In this document: in pieces, positions 60,647 through 64,000 of the stretch
Position numbering within the stretch: the first letter of the stretch is position 1
Layout: each line of letters begins with the position of its first letter
Assembly: GCA_965240325.2 (NCBI GenBank)
Contig: OZ251228.1
Span: forward strand, 1,922,001-1,986,000
Direction of reading: 5' to 3'
DNA: 64,000 nt
Source of the DNA: Rebecca billardiae RCC1528
Lineage: Eukaryota; Haptophyta
Made by a program: the position numbers and the translations under genes
Notes under the pieces: model-generated
Told to the model about the DNA's origin: nothing
The model's database searches: none
What the model saw: the letters and a program-made list of their open reading frames with translations, nothing else

Positions 60647-61921
60647 ATGCAGCTAATGGCTGCATGGCGGCCGGCCGCGGGGCACTCGTGTGTGCTTGGG
60701 CTCTTGCTGGCGACGGGTGCGGGCGCCCGGGCGATCGCGTGGGATCCCGACGAGCTGCCGGCGGATTGGTGGCACCTTGTACCTCCCAGCGCCCCGCAGC
60801 CCGCGTGCGGCCCGCGCGGATGGGGCAACGACAGCCGGTTCGTCGAGGTCGTCGGCCCAGCGTACTCGCTCGACTTCAACGCGCTGCAAACGCTCAAGAG
60901 CGCGTTGATGCTCGCGCTGGGGGACACGCCGCGCCGCGCGCTACTGCTGGCACCAAGCCCGAAAGGCCGCAGCTCTCGGACGCAGGTTCACGCGATCCTC
61001 GACGCATTCGACGTGCTCGCCGCGACGCGAAGCTGGGCGTGCGTCGTGATCGCGCGGACCCCGCAAGAAGCTCAGGCGCTCCGGCACGGCGCGGACGTGC
61101 GCGTGCTGACGGCGAAGGACGCGTTTCATATGCCCGTGACGCTGCTGGCTGGCGCCGGCGCCGTCTCCCCCGCCACGCTCTTCCACGAGGCCTTCATGGC
61201 GCAGCTGCTGCTCCGGCCTCGACCGCGGGTGCGCGCCGCGGTCGAGCGCCTCGAGGCCGAGCTGGGCGTAGACGGCGTGGACGAGTACGCGGTGGCGCAC
61301 CTGCGCGGCCAGAGCTGTTACGCGCGGTGCGGCAGCGGCCCGGCACTCGCGCGCACGCTCCTGCCGCTGCGCCTCCCCACCGGCCGCGCTGTCGGCGCAC
61401 ACGACGTGTGCGACCTTCAACCCCTGTACCTGGAAGCAGCGCTCGGCGCACTGGCCGTGCCGGCGCGCGCACCTGTGTTCATCGTGCACCACGACGCGGA
61501 CGTGCCCCGCGAGTCGTTCGCCGCACTGCAGAGCTGGCGCGACAACGTCACCTTCCCCCAGCGGCATGCGCGCTTCGCTGAGCTCCTCCGCGAGGCGGGC
61601 GGGCACGAGACCTATGTGCTGAGCGCACTCGCCGTGCGCGCACCCGCGTTTGTAGGCAACCCCACCTCCACCTTCTCCTCCAACGTGGCCAAGGCGCGCG
61701 CGCACCTGCTCTTCGAGCCGCGGATCAACATGCGGCGGGACGCGGTGACGATCCACATCGCGAATACGGAAGACCCGGGCGCGAAGCATCTGACGGGCCT
61801 GACAGAAGCTGATGCGAGTAGGACGATGCTGTCGATGATGGACTCGCGCGCGTCGGAGGGTCCGCTGGCAACGGCGCACCGGAGTCTACCGCCCGGAGGC
61901 GGGCAGGCGCCAGGCGGGTGA
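60647..61921 (+). CDS. Secretory fucosyltransferase-like protein
   Basis: Single exon, 424 residues. A signal peptide or anchor sits at the N-terminus (HSCVLGLLLATGAGARAIA). The body has FVEVVGPAYSLDFNALQTLK, EYAVAHLRGQSCYARCGSGP, APVFIVHHDADVPRESFAAL and, near the C-terminus, AFVGNPTSTFSSNVAKAR. The AHLRG segment and the late FVGN-x-x-S-T-F-S-x-N segment resemble GDP-fucose-dependent transferases of the O-FucT/FUT8 fold, in which they contact the nucleotide. The match is by motif only. Expected location is the ER/Golgi lumen. The last 60 residues are Ser/Pro/Gly-rich. Alternatively it could be another GT-B glycosyltransferase. A later Met at codon 4 is possible as start. Confidence 0.65.
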   Translation: MQLMAAWRPAAGHSCVLGLLLATGAGARAIAWDPDELPADWWHLVPPSAPQPACGPRGWGNDSRFVEVVGPAYSLDFNALQTLKSALMLALGDTPRRALLLAPSPKGRSSRTQVHAILDAFDVLAATRSWACVVIARTPQEAQALRHGADVRVLTAKDAFHMPVTLLAGAGAVSPATLFHEAFMAQLLLRPRPRVRAAVERLEAELGVDGVDEYAVAHLRGQSCYARCGSGPALARTLLPLRLPTGRAVGAHDVCDLQPLYLEAALGALAVPARAPVFIVHHDADVPRESFAALQSWRDNVTFPQRHARFAELLREAGGHETYVLSALAVRAPAFVGNPTSTFSSNVAKARAHLLFEPRINMRRDAVTIHIANTEDPGAKHLTGLTEADASRTMLSMMDSRASEGPLATAHRSLPPGGGQAPGG

Positions 61922-63048
61922 ACCGTGGCCGTGACCAGCGCTACCACGCCGCACGCGGCGGCACACCATCATATATATATATATATATAACAATTATTAG
62001 TAAAAGAATTCTACGTACTACACACGTGCGCGCGCCCACCCGGCCTGTTTTATTTCTACCAGATTCCATTTACTATGTCACGGCGACAAACCCGTGCTCG
62101 CCAGTGGGAATCGGTGTCACGCTCCGTTGGGTGTACCTCTCACGGCCGATGGCGGCCCCCACGTGCGCAAGGAATGCGATTCGTGCACTCCTCGGTGACC
62201 GGTGAGTGCACGAATCCAGTTGCGGCGCTCGTCCGCCTCGTCGTTGTCGCACACGAGGTACACCCAACACCATGGGTCGGATCCCAGAACTCTCCGCGCG
62301 CTCGCGCCTGCGCGGCACTGGCAGGCTTGTTCTCATCATCTTGGCCAAGACTGCAGCCTGAAAGATGCGCGAGGGCGCGTGTGCACGCCTTTCCGCGCGT
62401 CATGGGTGCGCGTGGCACGCACCTTGTAATATTATACGCCGAGGAGGCCTGAGCATCCGGCCTACTAACCTTCCGCGATCACGTTCAAATGCAGGCAGCA
62501 AGCTGCAAGCAAGCGCACGCCGAACGGAAGCATCTCAAGCTCGACAAGGTAGTGGCGGCGGAGCGTTTAGAGCTGGTGGCGATTGCAGTCCATCTGGCTG
62601 TGAACTGGTCGCTAACTGACACGGGTGCGACGCAGCAGCCAAGGCAGAGTGCTTGCAGCTTGCAGAGGGCCTCCAGCTGCAGCGCCGGTTTGCCGCCGCT
62701 CGCCGCCGCTGCATCGTGCACACTGCCGTGCACCGCGAGTGACCCCTGTGTCAAGGCGAAGCACCACGGCAAGGCGAATCAGCATGTCTGACAACACCCT
62801 TCGCCACAGCGCAGCGCCTCAACACGAGAATGCGCGAATGACGTGCCATCACTTCTCCGGACTAGCTCCGGGGCCCGCACCAGCGGGCAAGCCGCCATTG
62901 TACCGCGTTTTGGCGAATGTCGCCTTTGGGCTCTCGTAGAAATAAAACAGGCCCCCGTGGGCGTGGGCCGCACGGCCTGTCATCACACTGTGTGCGCGCC
63001 ATCCGGGCGGGCATCCGATGCTGATAAGTGATACCAGCAGCATCATGA
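61922..63048. other. Intergenic with a possible PH-like remnant
   Basis: Read on the minus strand, about 62205-62290 gives WCWVYLVCDNDEADERRNWI followed by RAL, which resembles the final strand and helix of a PH domain. No in-frame start or extended domain surrounds it, so only a remnant is suspected. A TA run lies at 61970-61989. No intact gene was found. Confidence 0.35.
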
Positions 63049-64000
63049 TCAGTCCGCCCACTCGTCTGGCGGCGTAGTCGGTGGTCCTGCACGCTTCGTC
63101 GCGCCGCCCGCGGCACGGCTGATGTCCATCGGCGCAGCGCCGGGCTCTGCTGATGCGGTTCCGACCCCTGAGCCGTCGCGGGCCACGCTGAACAAGTTCG
63201 TGCCGCGCACGCGGTTGAATGCGGCCGCGAGCTCGAGCCGGCGCGGCCGCGCGAGCGCACCCGACGTGCGCATGCCCACCGCCTCGCCGAGCGCGCGCGC
63301 GTCCATCGCGCCCTCGATCTCGTCAAGTATCTCGGGCAGCGAGCGGCCGGGGCGCATGAGCGTGCTCGCCGCGAGCTCGAGCGCGCCGCCGATCGCGCGC
63401 GCCTGCGCGCCCTCGACCAGCTGCTCGCACGCGCTCAGCTCAAGCACGCTCTCGGCGGGCGCAAACGCGGCAGCAGCCGCGCTCGAGCCGAAGCCCGCGC
63501 CCGCGCCCGCGCCCGCGGCGGAGGCTGGCTCCTCCGCCGCGCCGTCCTCGGCGTCAGCACCGCCGCCGCCGCCGCCGCCGCCGCGGCCTGTGGCCCACGC
63601 GAGCGTGCGCTCCCCACGCAGCTGCAGCCGCCCGCGCAGCAACGGCGCGAACGACGCGCCACTCGGACAGCGGCGCGCCGGTTGCCACGGCGGCTGCGCC
63701 TCGCCGCGCTCCGCCGGCGAGAGCGCGGCACATGCCAGCGGCAGCTGCGGTGCGAGCGCTGCCTCGCCTCCGCCGCGCGCCGCGATCTCCTTCGCGCGCG
63801 CCGTCGCGTCCGACGCCGCGTACTCCGTCAGCAGAATCACGCAGTCGGCCACCGCCAAGAAGTCGCCGCAGCCGCCGACGGCGATCACCACCGACACGCC
63901 CCGCTCCGAGCGCAGCGCGCGCACCTTGCTCAGCAGCGGCGTGATCGGCTCGCGCGACGACGGGACGAGCTCCCGCATGCGCCCGTCGCGGCTCCTGCGC
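63049..64000 (-). CDS. COG3044 ABC-class ATPase, C-terminal part (5' truncated)
   Basis: The frame runs off the right end of the window; only the C-terminal 316 or so residues are present. The start is outside, because the frame continues upstream of Met (63978) as GRDSR-type sequence matching the family. The visible part fits the predicted ABC-class ATPases of COG3044: DGRMRELV, SREPITPLLSKVRAL, then GVSVVIAVGGCGDFLAVADCVI (the H-loop/D-loop side), DATARAKEIA, then a conserved C-terminal module (LSACEQLVEGAQARAIGGAL, SLPEILDEIEGAM, ARPRRLELAAAFNRVRGTNL). The nucleotide-binding Walker A lies outside the window. Role in the cell is unknown for the family. An Ala/Gly-rich insertion, including a run of about nine Gly, separates the two parts. 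Confidence 0.8.
   Translation of the reverse strand, partial: RRSRDGRMRELVPSSREPITPLLSKVRALRSERGVSVVIAVGGCGDFLAVADCVILLTEYAASDATARAKEIAARGGGEAALAPQLPLACAALSPAERGEAQPPWQPARRCPSGASFAPLLRGRLQLRGERTLAWATGRGGGGGGGGADAEDGAAEEPASAAGAGAGAGFGSSAAAAAFAPAESVLELSACEQLVEGAQARAIGGALELAASTLMRPGRSLPEILDEIEGAMDARALGEAVGMRTSGALARPRRLELAAAFNRVRGTNLFSVARDGSGVGTASAEPGAAPMDISRAAGGATKRAGPPTTPPDEWAD

Overview
This is a nuclear contig from a GC-rich single-celled eukaryote, most likely an alga. Eight of the genes are split by short introns (82 to 259 bases). Almost all of these start GTGCG and end CAG, and reading frames join cleanly across them. The gene set fits a haptophyte-like alga or a related group: polyubiquitin, twinfilin, F-BAR, ArfGAP, a GT77 arabinosyltransferase of the XEG113 type, an EsV-1-7 cysteine-rich repeat protein, trehalose-phosphate phosphatase and an AzgA/NCS2-type purine permease. 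The taxonomic call is inference from composition, intron style and gene content; nothing here fixes the species.

Layout. At 0.8-4.4 kb lies an EsV-1-7 (IMMEDIATE UPRIGHT-type) repeat gene whose 3' end and flank are tandemly duplicated. At 5.1-6.3 kb is a secreted SGNH/GDSL hydrolase. At 6.4-7.9 kb is a decayed element that recurs inverted at 52.3-53.9 kb. At 9.1-10.6 kb is a two-domain isochorismatase-type amidohydrolase. From 10.6 to 14.9 kb there are microsatellites, short direct repeats and a decayed zinc-finger gene. At 14.9-18.4 kb is a young gag-only LTR retrotransposon. The 18.6-31.1 kb stretch is a dense gene block: F-BAR/GYF, multi-pass patatin lipase, histone-fold protein, SMAP-like ArfGAP and twinfilin. 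From 32.2 to 35.6 kb there are no recognisable genes but two very large palindromes and a nested inverted repeat. The 35.7-48.2 kb stretch is the second gene block: polyubiquitin, an unknown gene, an FHA-Tpt1 fusion, a degenerate DHHC protein, a GT77 enzyme, a CE1-type esterase with a sequon-rich tail, and trehalose-phosphate phosphatase. From 48.2 to 57 kb it is repeat-rich, with a truncated SF1 helicase and an unknown nuclear-looking protein. The last part (58.2-64 kb) holds a purine permease, a fucosyltransferase-like secretory protein and the C-terminal part of a COG3044 ABC-class ATPase.

No operon-like logic is expected. Genes stand alone, but several start head to head within 140 to 310 bases (37.7/37.9, 43.2/43.4 and 25.3/25.7 kb), suggesting shared promoters. 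Functional themes are membrane and actin remodelling (F-BAR, ArfGAP, twinfilin, DHHC), secretory glycosylation (GT77, fucosyltransferase-like) and secreted hydrolases. The most unusual items are the near-perfect EsV-1-7 array, the FHA-Tpt1 fusion, the zinc-ligand-poor DHHC enzyme, the gag-only retroelement and the paired giant palindromes. No tRNA, rRNA or CRISPR array was recognised by eye.
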